Assembly (NCBI RefSeq): GCF_001984825.2
Contig: NZ_CP043318.1
Location: 992,001-1,056,000, forward strand
Reading direction: 5' to 3'
Length of the DNA stretch: 64,000 bases
From: Enterobacter chengduensis
GTDB taxonomy: Bacteria; Pseudomonadota; Gammaproteobacteria; Enterobacterales; Enterobacteriaceae
In this document: positions 47,640 to 56,328 of the stretch, piece after piece
Layout of the letters: each line of letters begins with the position of its first letter
How positions within the stretch are numbered: position 1 is the first letter of the stretch
Program-made: the position numbers and the translations under genes
Notes under the pieces: generated by a model
The model's database searches: none
What the model was told of the DNA's origin: nothing
What the model saw: only the letters and a program-made list of their open reading frames with translations

Positions 47640-48359
47640 ATGGAAAAACCGTCACGGTTTCTGGCCAATTCCAGCACCGCGCTTGAGCAGCTGCGCGGGC
47701 TTATCAACCAGCATGAGTCAACACCAGGCATACCGCTGCCCACGGAACGTGAGCTGTCGGAAACACTCGGCGTAGGACGACGTGAAGTGCGTCGTGCGCT
47801 GGACGTGCTGGAAGAAGAAGGGCGCATCTGGCGCAAGCAGGGCAAAGGGACCTTTATTGGCCCGGCGGCACCTGTAGAACCGCTGGCCCTGCAGGGATTG
47901 GTTCAGCAGACCAACCTGCTGGAAGTGATGGAAGCTCGTCTTCAGCTCGAACCCGGCTTAGCCCGGCTTGCGGCACTGCGTGCCACCAGGGAAAACCTCG
48001 CGCTCATGCAGCGCATGCTGGAACGCATCGACAAGGTCAGCCCGGACGACCGCGATCTCAACGAACTCTGGGACAGCGCCTTCCACCGGGCGATTGCCGA
48101 GGCGGCGGGCAACCGCCTGATGCTCGGCCTGTTTGATGCCATTGATGCCGTGCGGCGCGAACCGGGCTGGCAGCATCTGCGTGAATTAGCCCGCACCCCC
48201 GAACGCGTCGACAGCTATAACGACCACCACCACAAGATTATGTCTGCGATTATCCATCGCCAGCCCAATGAAGCCGCAGCCGCCATGCGCGAACACCTGC
48301 TCAGCCTGCAAACCGCCCTGATTCAGGCGATCCACCTTGAGGACGACTTCACGCCATGA
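47640..48359 (+). CDS. GntR-family transcriptional regulator, FadR/FCD subfamily
   Basis: A 239-residue protein. The N-terminal winged helix-turn-helix spans about 10-75 (LPTERELSETLGVGRREVRRAL, GKGTFIGP). The C-terminal all-helical FCD domain has the usual metal- or ligand-binding residues in WDSAFHRAIAEAAGN, DHHHKIMSAI and MREHL. It probably senses an organic acid or related substrate. It is the first gene of the operon and overlaps the next by 4 bases (ATGA), so it likely autoregulates and controls the transporter. The ATG has only a weak ribosome-binding site, AAGCGAGCG. Confidence 0.85.
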   Translation: MEKPSRFLANSSTALEQLRGLINQHESTPGIPLPTERELSETLGVGRREVRRALDVLEEEGRIWRKQGKGTFIGPAAPVEPLALQGLVQQTNLLEVMEARLQLEPGLARLAALRATRENLALMQRMLERIDKVSPDDRDLNELWDSAFHRAIAEAAGNRLMLGLFDAIDAVRREPGWQHLRELARTPERVDSYNDHHHKIMSAIIHRQPNEAAAAMREHLLSLQTALIQAIHLEDDFTP

Positions 48360-49369
48360 CGACAATACCCTTTAAGGACGCCACGCCCGTACTCCGGCTG
48401 AATAATCTCAACGTTAAATTTGCCGGCTCTCCGGTAAGCGTACTGGACGGCATTTCCCTGACGGTCAAAGCGGGCGAAACGCTGGCGCTGGTGGGGGAGT
48501 CCGGCTGCGGAAAAAGTATCACCTCGTTAGCGCTGATGGGATTACTGCCCGCAAGCGCGCAGATTGTCAGCGGTGAGATGCGGTTTCGCCGCCACGATCT
48601 GCGAAAGCTCTCGCCGCGGGAGTATGCCGATCTGCGCGGCAGCGAGCTGGCGATGATCTTTCAGGAGCCGATGACCTCGCTCAATCCGGCGTTTACGTTG
48701 GGCGATCAGCTCAGCGAAGCGGTTATGCGGCACCAGAACGTCTCGCGCGCGGAGGCGATGAAGGTCGCGCTGCAAATCCTTGAGAAGGTACAAATCCCGG
48801 CGGCCGGAATGCGCCTCAAGGCGTATCCCCACCAGCTTTCCGGCGGCATGCGCCAGCGGGTGATGATTGCGATGGCGCTGATTAACCATCCCAAACTGCT
48901 GATTGCCGATGAACCGACCACCGCGCTGGATGTCACCATTCAGGCGCAAATCCTGACCCTGCTGAACACCCTTAAAGAGGAAACCGGCACGGCGGTGCTG
49001 ATGATCACCCACGATTTAGGCGTGGTGGCCGAAGTCGCCCAGCAGGTGGCGGTGATGTATGCCGGACAGGTGGTGGAGCAGGGGAGCGTGGAGGCGATCT
49101 TCGCCGACCCGCAGCACCCGTACACCATCGGCCTGATGGGCTCGATCCCCTCGCTGGGCGCGCGTAAAGGCCAGCTCTCCACCATTCCCGGTTCGGTCCC
49201 GCTGCCGGAGTCCATGCCGAAAGGCTGCCGCTTTGCCACCCGCTGCCCGTTTGCGCAGTCCCGCTGCCATGATGAAAAACCGTCGCTCAACACGCTCGGC
49301 GCGGGCCATCAGGTCGCCTGCTTCCGCGTGCCGCTCGAACACCACGTTGCCCTGGGAGAGACCGCATGA
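48356..49369 (+). CDS. Peptide/opine-type ABC transporter ATP-binding protein (DppD-like)
   Basis: A 337-residue ATPase with Walker A GESGCGKS, signature LSGGMRQRVMIAMAL, Walker B LLIADEPTTALD and the H-loop in MITHDLG. The C-terminal oligopeptide-transporter extension carries the conserved cysteine cluster GCRFATRCPFAQSRC. It pairs with the next gene as the two ATPases of an import complex. It overlaps the regulator gene before it and the second ATPase gene after it by 4 bases each, an unusually tight layout that places the ATPases first in the operon. Confidence 0.9.
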   Translation: MTTIPFKDATPVLRLNNLNVKFAGSPVSVLDGISLTVKAGETLALVGESGCGKSITSLALMGLLPASAQIVSGEMRFRRHDLRKLSPREYADLRGSELAMIFQEPMTSLNPAFTLGDQLSEAVMRHQNVSRAEAMKVALQILEKVQIPAAGMRLKAYPHQLSGGMRQRVMIAMALINHPKLLIADEPTTALDVTIQAQILTLLNTLKEETGTAVLMITHDLGVVAEVAQQVAVMYAGQVVEQGSVEAIFADPQHPYTIGLMGSIPSLGARKGQLSTIPGSVPLPESMPKGCRFATRCPFAQSRCHDEKPSLNTLGAGHQVACFRVPLEHHVALGETA

Positions 49370-50448
49370 CCACGCCCATTCTTGAAGCCCGGGACCTCAG
49401 CAAGCTTTTCCCCGGCCCGAAAAAACTTTTCGCCCCGGCACGGTTTGTTACGGCGGTCGATCGCGTTTCGCTTGCCGTGATGCCGGGCGAAACGCTGGCG
49501 ATTGTCGGCGAATCTGGCTCCGGGAAATCCACGCTGGGTCGTCTGCTGCTGCGCCTGCTGGCCGCCAGCGAAGGGCGCGTGTTTTACCAGGGGGAAGAGA
49601 TCACGCATGCCTCGGGGGCACGCCTCAACCAGCTCAGGCGCGAGCTGCAGATTATCTTTCAGGATCCCTTTGCCTCGCTGAACCCGCGCATGACCGTGGA
49701 GCAGATTGTCGGCGAGCCGCTGTGGCTGCACCAGAACATGAAAAAAGCTGACCGGCAGTATCGCGTCGCGGAGCTTCTCAAGACCGTTGGCCTGCCTGCC
49801 GCCTGGGCCGGGCGCTATCCGCACGAGTTTTCCGGCGGCCAGCGCCAGCGTATCGGCATTGCGCGCGCGCTCGCCTCGGGCCCGAAGCTGCTGCTGGGGG
49901 ATGAACCCGTCTCTGCGCTGGATGTGTCGGTGCAGGCGCAGGTGGTTAATCTGCTGGAGAGCCTGAAGCACCAGCTGGGGCTGACGATGGTGATCGTCGC
50001 CCACGGTCTGGCGGTGATCCGCCACATGAGCGACCGCGTGGCGGTGATGTACCTTGGGCAAATCGTTGAGCTTGCCACCGTCGACGAGATTTTTGACGCG
50101 CCGCTGCACCCCTATACTCAGGCGCTGATCGCCTCGGCGCCGCAGATGCAGCCGGGCGTTGAGCGCGTCGCGCCGCTGCTGCAGGGGGATCTGCCCAACC
50201 CGGCCAGCCCGCCGTCCGGCTGCCGCTTCCACACCCGCTGCCCGTACGTTACCGATGAATGCCGCCAGGTCGAGCCAATCAATCAGGTTCTGGATGGCGG
50301 ACGCCAGGTTGCCTGTCACCGCTGGCAGGAGATTAACCGCGATCGCAGCGTTATCCAGATTGCACCGCCATCCGCCGCTTTTCTGCGCCGCCGCGCGCTG
50401 TTTGAACACGCGGCCACTCACTCCTCCCTTCCTTCAAGGAACTCATGA
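49366..50448 (+). CDS. Peptide/opine-type ABC transporter ATP-binding protein (DppF-like)
   Basis: A 360-residue ATPase with Walker A GESGSGKST, signature FSGGQRQRIGIARAL, Walker B LLGDEPVSALD, and the C-terminal cysteine cluster GCRFHTRCPYVTDEC. After that domain it has a 50-residue tail rich in Arg and His that is longer than in DppF and looks poorly conserved. The start overlaps the preceding gene by 4 bases, and its stop overlaps the first ATG of the binding-protein gene. Confidence 0.9.
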   Translation: MTTPILEARDLSKLFPGPKKLFAPARFVTAVDRVSLAVMPGETLAIVGESGSGKSTLGRLLLRLLAASEGRVFYQGEEITHASGARLNQLRRELQIIFQDPFASLNPRMTVEQIVGEPLWLHQNMKKADRQYRVAELLKTVGLPAAWAGRYPHEFSGGQRQRIGIARALASGPKLLLGDEPVSALDVSVQAQVVNLLESLKHQLGLTMVIVAHGLAVIRHMSDRVAVMYLGQIVELATVDEIFDAPLHPYTQALIASAPQMQPGVERVAPLLQGDLPNPASPPSGCRFHTRCPYVTDECRQVEPINQVLDGGRQVACHRWQEINRDRSVIQIAPPSAAFLRRRALFEHAATHSSLPSRNS

Positions 50449-51965
50449 TAATGACAATGCGTAATTCTCTTTTGACCGTACTGGGAAGTGTTATGTTGCT
50501 TGGCGCGGCGCTGCCCGCCCATTCTGAAAGCGTGCTGCGGATCGGTCTGGGCGCCGACCCGGACATGCTCGACCCGCACCTGGCGCGCACCTACTATGGC
50601 CGCTTCGTGTTCGCCTCCCTGTGCGACAGGCTGGTGGACGTGGATGAAAACCTGAAGGTCGTCCCCGGTCTGGCGAAAGACTGGGCGTGGAGTGACGACG
50701 GCAAAACCCTGACCCTGAATTTGCGCGAAGGCGTCACCTTCCACGACGGAGAGAAATTCGATTCCGCCGCCGCGAAATACAACCTCGACCGCGCCCTGAC
50801 CTTAAAAGGCTCCCTGCGTAAAAGCGAGATCTCCTCCGTGGAATCGATAGAGGTTACCGGCCCGATGCAGATTGCCCTGCACCTGAAAACGCCGGATGCC
50901 GCGCTGCTGATGCAGCTCACCGACCGTGCGGGCGCGATGATGGCGCCTGAAGCGGCGAAAAAGCCCGACTTTGCCGCCCATCCGGTCTGTTCCGGCCCGT
51001 ACAAGTTCGACAGCCGCGTGTCCCAGGACCGCATCGTGCTGACCCGCTTCGACAACTACTGGAACAAAGACGCCTACCACTTCGACAAAATTATCTATCT
51101 GCCGATCCCGGACGCCTCCGTGCGCCTCGCGAACCTGCGGGCAGGCGATCTTGACCTGACCGAAGGCATCGCCGCCAGCGACGTGAAAACCGTCGAAGCC
51201 GACAGCAAGCTGGCGCTGGCGAAGGTAACGGGCCTGGGCTATCAGGGCATTACGTTTAACATCAACAACGGCAAGGTGCCGGCAAACGATCCGTTCAGGG
51301 ACGCCCGCGTGCGTGAAGCCTTCTCACAGGCTATCGACCGAGATGCCTTAAACCAGGTGGTCTTCGAGGGGCTCTACACCCCGGCAAACCAGGCGTTTTC
51401 ACCGGTCAGCCCGTATCACGTCAACCTGCCGGTTCCCCCGCGTGACGTCGACAAGGCCAAAGCGCTGCTGAAGGCGGCAGGCGTCACCGCGCCGCTGACC
51501 GTCAACCTGCTGGTGCCGAACAACCCAACCTCGCAGCAGGTAGGCCAGGTGCTGCAGGCGATGGTCGCCGAGGCGGGCTTTAACCTGAACCTGCAGATGA
51601 CCGAATTCGCCACGCTGCTGGATCGCCAGCAGAGCGGGGACTATCAGCTGAGCTTCTCCGGCTGGTCGGGGCGCCCGGATCCCGACGGCAGCATCTACGG
51701 CTTTATCAACAGTAAAGGCACCCTTAACGACGGCCGCTACAGCAACGCGCAGGTGGATGAGTGGTTGACGCAGGCGCGCCAGAGCACCGACCAGGCCGCG
51801 CGCCAGCCGCTGTACGACAAGGTGGTGAAGCAGCTGCAAACCGACATGCCGATTGCCTACCTCTACTTCGAGCCGCGCATTTTCGGTCTCAACAAAAGCG
51901 TGCAGGGCTTTAAGCCGTACCCGGACGGCATCGTGCGTCTGGCGGGTTTGACGCTGGCGAAATAA
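50445..51965 (+). CDS. Periplasmic substrate-binding protein, family 5 (SBP_bac_5)
   Basis: A binding protein of up to 506 residues with a Sec signal peptide (NSLLTVLGSVMLLGAALPAHS, cleavage after about residue 27), no lipobox Cys, and the cluster C fold of dipeptide, oligopeptide, nickel and glutathione binders (LRIGLGADPDMLDPH; TLTLNLREGVTFHDGEKFDSA; AHPVCSGPYKF). The substrate cannot be read from sequence. ATGs at 50445, 50451 and 50457 are all in frame; AAGGA at 50436-50440 favours the second, the ATGA overlap favours the first. Confidence 0.88.
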   Translation: MIMTMRNSLLTVLGSVMLLGAALPAHSESVLRIGLGADPDMLDPHLARTYYGRFVFASLCDRLVDVDENLKVVPGLAKDWAWSDDGKTLTLNLREGVTFHDGEKFDSAAAKYNLDRALTLKGSLRKSEISSVESIEVTGPMQIALHLKTPDAALLMQLTDRAGAMMAPEAAKKPDFAAHPVCSGPYKFDSRVSQDRIVLTRFDNYWNKDAYHFDKIIYLPIPDASVRLANLRAGDLDLTEGIAASDVKTVEADSKLALAKVTGLGYQGITFNINNGKVPANDPFRDARVREAFSQAIDRDALNQVVFEGLYTPANQAFSPVSPYHVNLPVPPRDVDKAKALLKAAGVTAPLTVNLLVPNNPTSQQVGQVLQAMVAEAGFNLNLQMTEFATLLDRQQSGDYQLSFSGWSGRPDPDGSIYGFINSKGTLNDGRYSNAQVDEWLTQARQSTDQAARQPLYDKVVKQLQTDMPIAYLYFEPRIFGLNKSVQGFKPYPDGIVRLAGLTLAK

Positions 51966-51983
51966 CCGTCCCGAGGAGAACCC

Positions 51984-52925
51984 ATGCTGGAACTGATTTG
52001 CAAACGTCTGCTGCTGGCCGTCCCGACGCTGCTGCTGGTGAGCATGATGGTGTTCGGGCTGCAAAAGCTGCTGCCCGGCGACCCGCTGATCGCCATGGCC
52101 GGCGAGGAGCGCGATCCGGCGGTTATTGCACAGCTGCGCGCGGAGCTGAACCTTGATGCGCCGATCCCCGTGCAGTATTTCCACTGGCTGACGCGGGCGC
52201 TGCAGGGGGATCTGGGCGTTTCCTTGCGCACGCACGAACCGGTGACGCAGCTGATTGCCAGCAAGCTGCCGGTCACGCTGGAGCTGTCGCTGCTGGCGAT
52301 GATTATCGCGCTGGTGTTTGGCATCAGCATGGGGATCCTCGCGGCGGTGAACAAAAACAGCTGGGTCGATCACGGGGCGAACTTCGTGGCGATCTCGGGG
52401 ATCTCGATTCCCCACTTCTGGCTGGGGATCCTGCTGATTCTGGTCTTCTCGGTGAACCTGCAGTGGCTTCCCGCGTCCGGCTACGTGCCGTTCAGTGAAG
52501 ATCCGCTCCAGAACCTGCGCACGCTGCTGCTGCCTGCGTCCGTGCTCGGCACCGGCCTCGCGGCAACGCTGATGCGCCACACCCGCGCGTCGATGATTGC
52601 CGTGCTGAAGGCAGATTACATCCGCACCGCGCGGGCAAAGGGGCTGCTGCCGAAGGCGGTGATCTTAAAGCACGCGTTTCGCAACGCGCTGGTGCCGGTA
52701 ATCACCCTTACCACGCTGCTGTTTGGCGAGCTGCTGGGCGGGGCGGTGCTGACCGAGCAGGTCTTCACCATTCCCGGCTTCGGCAAGATGATCGTCGACT
52801 CGGTATTTAACCGCGACTATGCGGTGGTGCAGGGCGTGGTGCTGATCGTGGCAATCGGTTTCCTGATGCTGAACCTGCTGGCCGACGTGCTCTACGTCCT
52901 TATCAACCCGAAAATGCGAGGTTAA
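51984..52925 (+). CDS. Peptide-type ABC transporter permease (DppB-like)
   Basis: A 313-residue inner membrane protein with six predicted membrane helices. It starts with the typical family N-terminus (MLELICKRLLLAVPTLLLVSMMVF) and has PGDPLIAMAGEERDPAVIAQLRAEL as the first periplasmic loop. The EAA loop YIRTARAKGLLPKAVILKHAFRNAL contacts an ATPase subunit. A GAGGAG precedes the ATG. Two bases separate it from the second permease gene. Confidence 0.9.
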   Translation: MLELICKRLLLAVPTLLLVSMMVFGLQKLLPGDPLIAMAGEERDPAVIAQLRAELNLDAPIPVQYFHWLTRALQGDLGVSLRTHEPVTQLIASKLPVTLELSLLAMIIALVFGISMGILAAVNKNSWVDHGANFVAISGISIPHFWLGILLILVFSVNLQWLPASGYVPFSEDPLQNLRTLLLPASVLGTGLAATLMRHTRASMIAVLKADYIRTARAKGLLPKAVILKHAFRNALVPVITLTTLLFGELLGGAVLTEQVFTIPGFGKMIVDSVFNRDYAVVQGVVLIVAIGFLMLNLLADVLYVLINPKMRG

Positions 52926-52927
52926 CC

Positions 52928-53803
52928 ATGGCGGAACTGACGACGCAAACCGCTGTGCCCGCGCTGCCGCGCGCGCAGAACCGGGTGCTGACGAAATTCC
53001 TCGGCAATAAAAGCGCGGTGATTGGCGCGCTTGTGGTGGGCTTCTTCGTGCTGGTGGCGCTGCTGGCGCCGTGGATTGCCCCGTTCGACCCGGTTAAAGC
53101 CAACTTCCTGGCGGTGCGCAAAGCGCCGTCGGCGATGTACTGGTTCGGCACCGACGAGCTGGGGCGCGACATTTTATCCCGCATTATCTGGGGGGCGCGA
53201 ACCTCGCTGATGGCGGGCTGTATGTCGGTTGTTATCGCGGTGGTCATCGGCGTGCCGCTGGGGCTGGTGGCGGGGTATTTCCAGAAGATGTGGGACGGCG
53301 TCATCTCGCGGTTCATTGAAGCGCTGCTGGCCTGTCCGTTCCTGATCATGGCGATCGCGCTCGGGGCATTTTTAGGCCCAAGCCTGACCAACGCCATGAT
53401 CGCCATCGGCCTTTCCGCGATGCCGATCTTCGCGCGCCTGACGCGCGGGCAGGTGATCGCCATCCGCAACGAAGAGTACATCGACGGCGCGCGGGCGATT
53501 GGCCTGCCGGATAGCTGGATCATCATCAAATACGTTCTGCCGAACGTGATGTCGCCGATCCTGGTGCAGGCCACGCTGGCGATCGCCTCGGCGATCATCG
53601 CCGAAGCCAGCCTGTCGTTTTTAGGGCTGGGACAGCAGCCGCCCAACCCGTCCTGGGGCTCCATGCTCAACACCGCAAAGGGCTTTCTGGAGCAGGCGCC
53701 GTGGATGTCCGTTTTCCCCGGCGTGGCGATTTTCCTTGCCGTGCAGGGCTTTAATTTACTCGGCGACGGGCTGCGCGACGCGCTCGATCCGCGCCACGAC
53801 TAA
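52928..53803 (+). CDS. Peptide-type ABC transporter permease (DppC-like)
   Basis: A 291-residue permease, partner of the preceding gene. The N-terminal cytoplasmic segment precedes a first helix (AVIGALVVGFFVLVALLAPWIAPFDP), then the family motif WFGTDELGRDILSRIIWGARTSL and the EAA loop YIDGARAIGLPDSWIIIKYVLPN. About six membrane helices are seen. It ends 6 bp before the hydrolase gene, whose ribosome-binding site overlaps its stop codon (TAAGGAG). Confidence 0.9.
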   Translation: MAELTTQTAVPALPRAQNRVLTKFLGNKSAVIGALVVGFFVLVALLAPWIAPFDPVKANFLAVRKAPSAMYWFGTDELGRDILSRIIWGARTSLMAGCMSVVIAVVIGVPLGLVAGYFQKMWDGVISRFIEALLACPFLIMAIALGAFLGPSLTNAMIAIGLSAMPIFARLTRGQVIAIRNEEYIDGARAIGLPDSWIIIKYVLPNVMSPILVQATLAIASAIIAEASLSFLGLGQQPPNPSWGSMLNTAKGFLEQAPWMSVFPGVAIFLAVQGFNLLGDGLRDALDPRHD

Positions 53804-53809
53804 GGAGTC

Positions 53810-55414
53810 ATGATGACCAAAGCGCTTGATTTTATGTCCGGTTACGAATCACGACGCCCGCCGATGCTGGGCCATAACGCCGTTGCCACGTCGCAGCCGC
53901 TGGCGGCGCAGGCGGGCATGAAGATGCTGCAGCTGGGTGGGAATGCCGTGGATGCGGCCATTGCCGCCGCGATGGCGCTCACGGTGGTCGAGCCGACCGG
54001 CAACGGGATCGGCAGCGACGCCTTCGCCATCGTCTGGGACGGTAAAAAGCTGTACGGCCTGAACGCGTCGGGCCGCTCGCCTGCCAGCTGGCACGCGGAT
54101 CTGTTTGCCGGAAAAACGGCGGTACCGGAAATCGGCTGGGACGCGGTGACCGTGCCGGGCGCGGTATCCGGCTGGGTCGCGCTGGCGGAACGCTTCGGCA
54201 CGCTGCCGCTGACTACCCTTGCGCAGCCGGCCATTGACTACGCGCGCAACGGTTTCCCGGTCTCGCCGCTGATTGGCCATCTCTGGCAGCGCGGCTATAG
54301 CAAGCTGAAAGATCAGCCCGGCTTCAGCGCCTGCTTCGCGCCGGAAGGCCGCGCCCCGCGCGTGGGGGAGATCTTCCGTAATCCGGCGCAGGCAAACTCG
54401 CTGGAGCTGATTGCGAAAACCAACGGTGACGCGTTTTACCGCGGCGAGCTGGCGCAGAAAATTGCCGCCTTCGCCAAAGAGCACGGCGCGCACCTGACGG
54501 CTGAGGATCTCGCCAGCCACCGCGTGGACTGGGTAGACCTGCTGTCGCGCGACTTCGCGGGCGGCTCGGTGCAGGAGCTGCCGCCAAACGGCCAGGGGAT
54601 TGCTACGCTGATTGCGCTCGGCATTCTGGAGCAGTGCGGCATTGAGAAGCATCATCCGGATTCCGTTCAGTCTCTGCACCTGTCCATTGAGGCGATGAAG
54701 CTGGCGCTGGCGGATCTCGATCGCTACGTGGCGGACGAGGAGCATATGGCGTTCGCGGCAAAAGAGCTGCTGAGCGACCATTATCTGAAGGCGCGCGCGG
54801 CGCTTATCGATCGTGATAAGGCGTCCGATTTTTCCTACGGTTCCCCGACGCAGAGCGGCACGGTCTACATCAGCACCGCCGACGCCAGCGGGATGATGGT
54901 CTCGTTTATTCAGTCCAACTATATGGGCTTCGGTTCAGGGATTGTGGTGCCGGACACCGGGATCAGCCTGCAAAACCGGGGCTGTGGTTTTTCGCTGGAT
55001 CCCAGTCACCCGAACGCGCTGGCGGGTAGCAAACGTCCGTTCCACACCATCATTCCGGGCTTTGCGATGGACGGCAACGGCCAGCCGCTGATGTCCTTCG
55101 GCGTAATGGGCGGCCCGATGCAGGCGCAGGGGCACATGCAGATGGCGCTGCGCATTATGCTGCACGGGCAAAACCCGCAGGCGGCAATCGATGCGCCGCG
55201 CTGGCGCGTGGTGCAGGGCAGGGAGGTGATCGTTGAATCGACCTTCGATCGCAATACGATCGCCGCGCTGCGCGAACGCGGACACCAGATCGTGGTGGAA
55301 GATCCGCTGCAGGATTATAACTTCGGCGGTGCGCAGGTGATTTACCGTCTGCCGGAAGGGCACTACGTGGCCGCGACGGAGAGCCGCAAGGACGGGCAGG
55401 CGCTCGTGAGTTAA
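53810..55414 (+). CDS. Gamma-glutamyltransferase-family Ntn hydrolase without signal peptide
   Basis: A 534-residue proenzyme of the GGT family. The predicted self-cleavage and nucleophile Thr351 lies in QSGTVYIS and leaves a small subunit of about 184 residues, close to the 190 of E. coli Ggt. The large-subunit core GGNAVDAAIAAAMALTVVEP and the GGPMQAQGHMQ loop are conserved. Unlike periplasmic Ggt it has no signal peptide, so it should act in the cytoplasm on imported substrate. Family members of this type include the oxamate amidohydrolase HpxW and Bacillus YwrD, so the substrate may be an amide other than glutathione. The second ATG (53813) has better spacing to AAGGAG. Confidence 0.8.
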   Translation: MMTKALDFMSGYESRRPPMLGHNAVATSQPLAAQAGMKMLQLGGNAVDAAIAAAMALTVVEPTGNGIGSDAFAIVWDGKKLYGLNASGRSPASWHADLFAGKTAVPEIGWDAVTVPGAVSGWVALAERFGTLPLTTLAQPAIDYARNGFPVSPLIGHLWQRGYSKLKDQPGFSACFAPEGRAPRVGEIFRNPAQANSLELIAKTNGDAFYRGELAQKIAAFAKEHGAHLTAEDLASHRVDWVDLLSRDFAGGSVQELPPNGQGIATLIALGILEQCGIEKHHPDSVQSLHLSIEAMKLALADLDRYVADEEHMAFAAKELLSDHYLKARAALIDRDKASDFSYGSPTQSGTVYISTADASGMMVSFIQSNYMGFGSGIVVPDTGISLQNRGCGFSLDPSHPNALAGSKRPFHTIIPGFAMDGNGQPLMSFGVMGGPMQAQGHMQMALRIMLHGQNPQAAIDAPRWRVVQGREVIVESTFDRNTIAALRERGHQIVVEDPLQDYNFGGAQVIYRLPEGHYVAATESRKDGQALVS

Positions 55415-55422
55415 TACTTTAT

Positions 55423-55460
55423 CCTCCCTCTCCCTTTGGGAGAGGGGCGGGGTGAGGGGA
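55423..55460. repeat. REP-like palindromic element between convergent genes
   Basis: CCCTCTCCC (55426-55434) pairs with GGGAGAGGG (55438-55446) around TTT, followed by CGGGGTGAGGGG. This pattern recurs in many enterobacterial genomes as a short intergenic palindrome. It lies between the convergent hydrolase gene and yafV and probably acts as a bidirectional 3' end. Confidence 0.6.
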
Positions 55461-55465
55461 CAATT

Positions 55466-56236
55466 TCACCCAATGCTAAAGGGATCCGCATCCTGCCACG
55501 CCGGAAACTTTTCCCGGTACTCCTTCAATGCCGTCAATGACAGCTCGGCATCAATGCGCGTTGCCTGATGCGGCTCGGCGGTGGCAATAATCTCGCCCTG
55601 AGGATTCACCACCCGGCTGTCGCCGCGATAGTGATGTCCGTTGCCGTCCGTCCCCACGCGGTTACAGCCCACCACGTACGCCTGGTTCTCAATCGCGCGC
55701 GCCACCAGCAGCGACTGCCAGTGCAGGGAGCGCGGGGCAGGCCAGTTGGCGACATACAGCGCCAGATCGTAATCGTTGCGGTTACGCGACCACACCGGGA
55801 AGCGCAGGTCGTAGCAGACCAGCGGCAGAATACGCCAGCCGCGCCACTCGAACACCACGCGCTCGTTACCCGCTTCATAGTGATGATGCTCATCCGCCAT
55901 GCGGAACAGGTGGCGTTTATCGTAAAAATGCACCTTTCCTTCCGGCTCCACCAGCAGGAAACGGTTCACCGGCCCGCGTTCGGTCTGCAGGGCGGCGCTG
56001 CCCGCAATCAGCGCGTGGGTCTGCTGCGCTTTGGCATGCATCCACGCCACCACCTCATCCTGCGGCATTGACTGTTTTGCCGCTTCCATGGCGAAGCCGG
56101 TGGTGAACATCTCCGGCAGGACAATCACATCACGCCCGGTAATGCCTTCCAGTTGACGATCAAAGTGGCGCAGGTTGGCAGGGCCATCCATCCACACTAA
56201 AGGTTGCTGCAAAATCGAAATCTTCAAGCCAGGCAC
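55466..56236 (-). CDS. yafV: Omega-amidase YafV (nitrilase family)
   Basis: YafV belongs to the carbon-nitrogen hydrolase superfamily and in E. coli hydrolyses alpha-ketoglutaramate-type amides, possibly in methionine salvage or metabolite repair. The 256-residue product equals E. coli. The Glu-Lys-Cys triad is visible: Glu42 in VLPEMFTTG, Lys in FYDKRHLF near 107 and Cys in LVCYDLRFP near 141. It has no signal peptide. The adjacent amide-processing operon converges on it, but transcription is separate. Confidence 0.93.
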   Translation of the reverse strand: MPGLKISILQQPLVWMDGPANLRHFDRQLEGITGRDVIVLPEMFTTGFAMEAAKQSMPQDEVVAWMHAKAQQTHALIAGSAALQTERGPVNRFLLVEPEGKVHFYDKRHLFRMADEHHHYEAGNERVVFEWRGWRILPLVCYDLRFPVWSRNRNDYDLALYVANWPAPRSLHWQSLLVARAIENQAYVVGCNRVGTDGNGHHYRGDSRVVNPQGEIIATAEPHQATRIDAELSLTALKEYREKFPAWQDADPFSIG

Positions 56237-56303
56237 GATACAGACTCCTCAAACGACCCCTTTTTGACACTGTAGCACGTCATTACGAGAAAATGTGGCA
56301 ATA

Positions 56304-56328
56304 AAAAACCCCGCGCGAGGCGGGGGTT
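56304..56328 (-). terminator. fadE terminator
   Basis: AACCCCGC (56307-56314) pairs with GCGGGGGTT (56320-56328) with one bulged base. On the - strand the stem runs into TTTTTTATT. It lies 17 bp after the fadE stop. Confidence 0.85.

Noticed and set aside
49309..50421. A 370-codon - strand frame opposite the second ABC ATPase gene
   Set aside because: The sense frame has all ABC motifs; the antisense product shows no domain and no start signals.
47183..55465. A genomic island with integrase and attachment repeats at tRNA-Asp
   Set aside because: No integrase, transposase or partial tRNA repeat could be seen; only the position and the different gene content suggest insertion.
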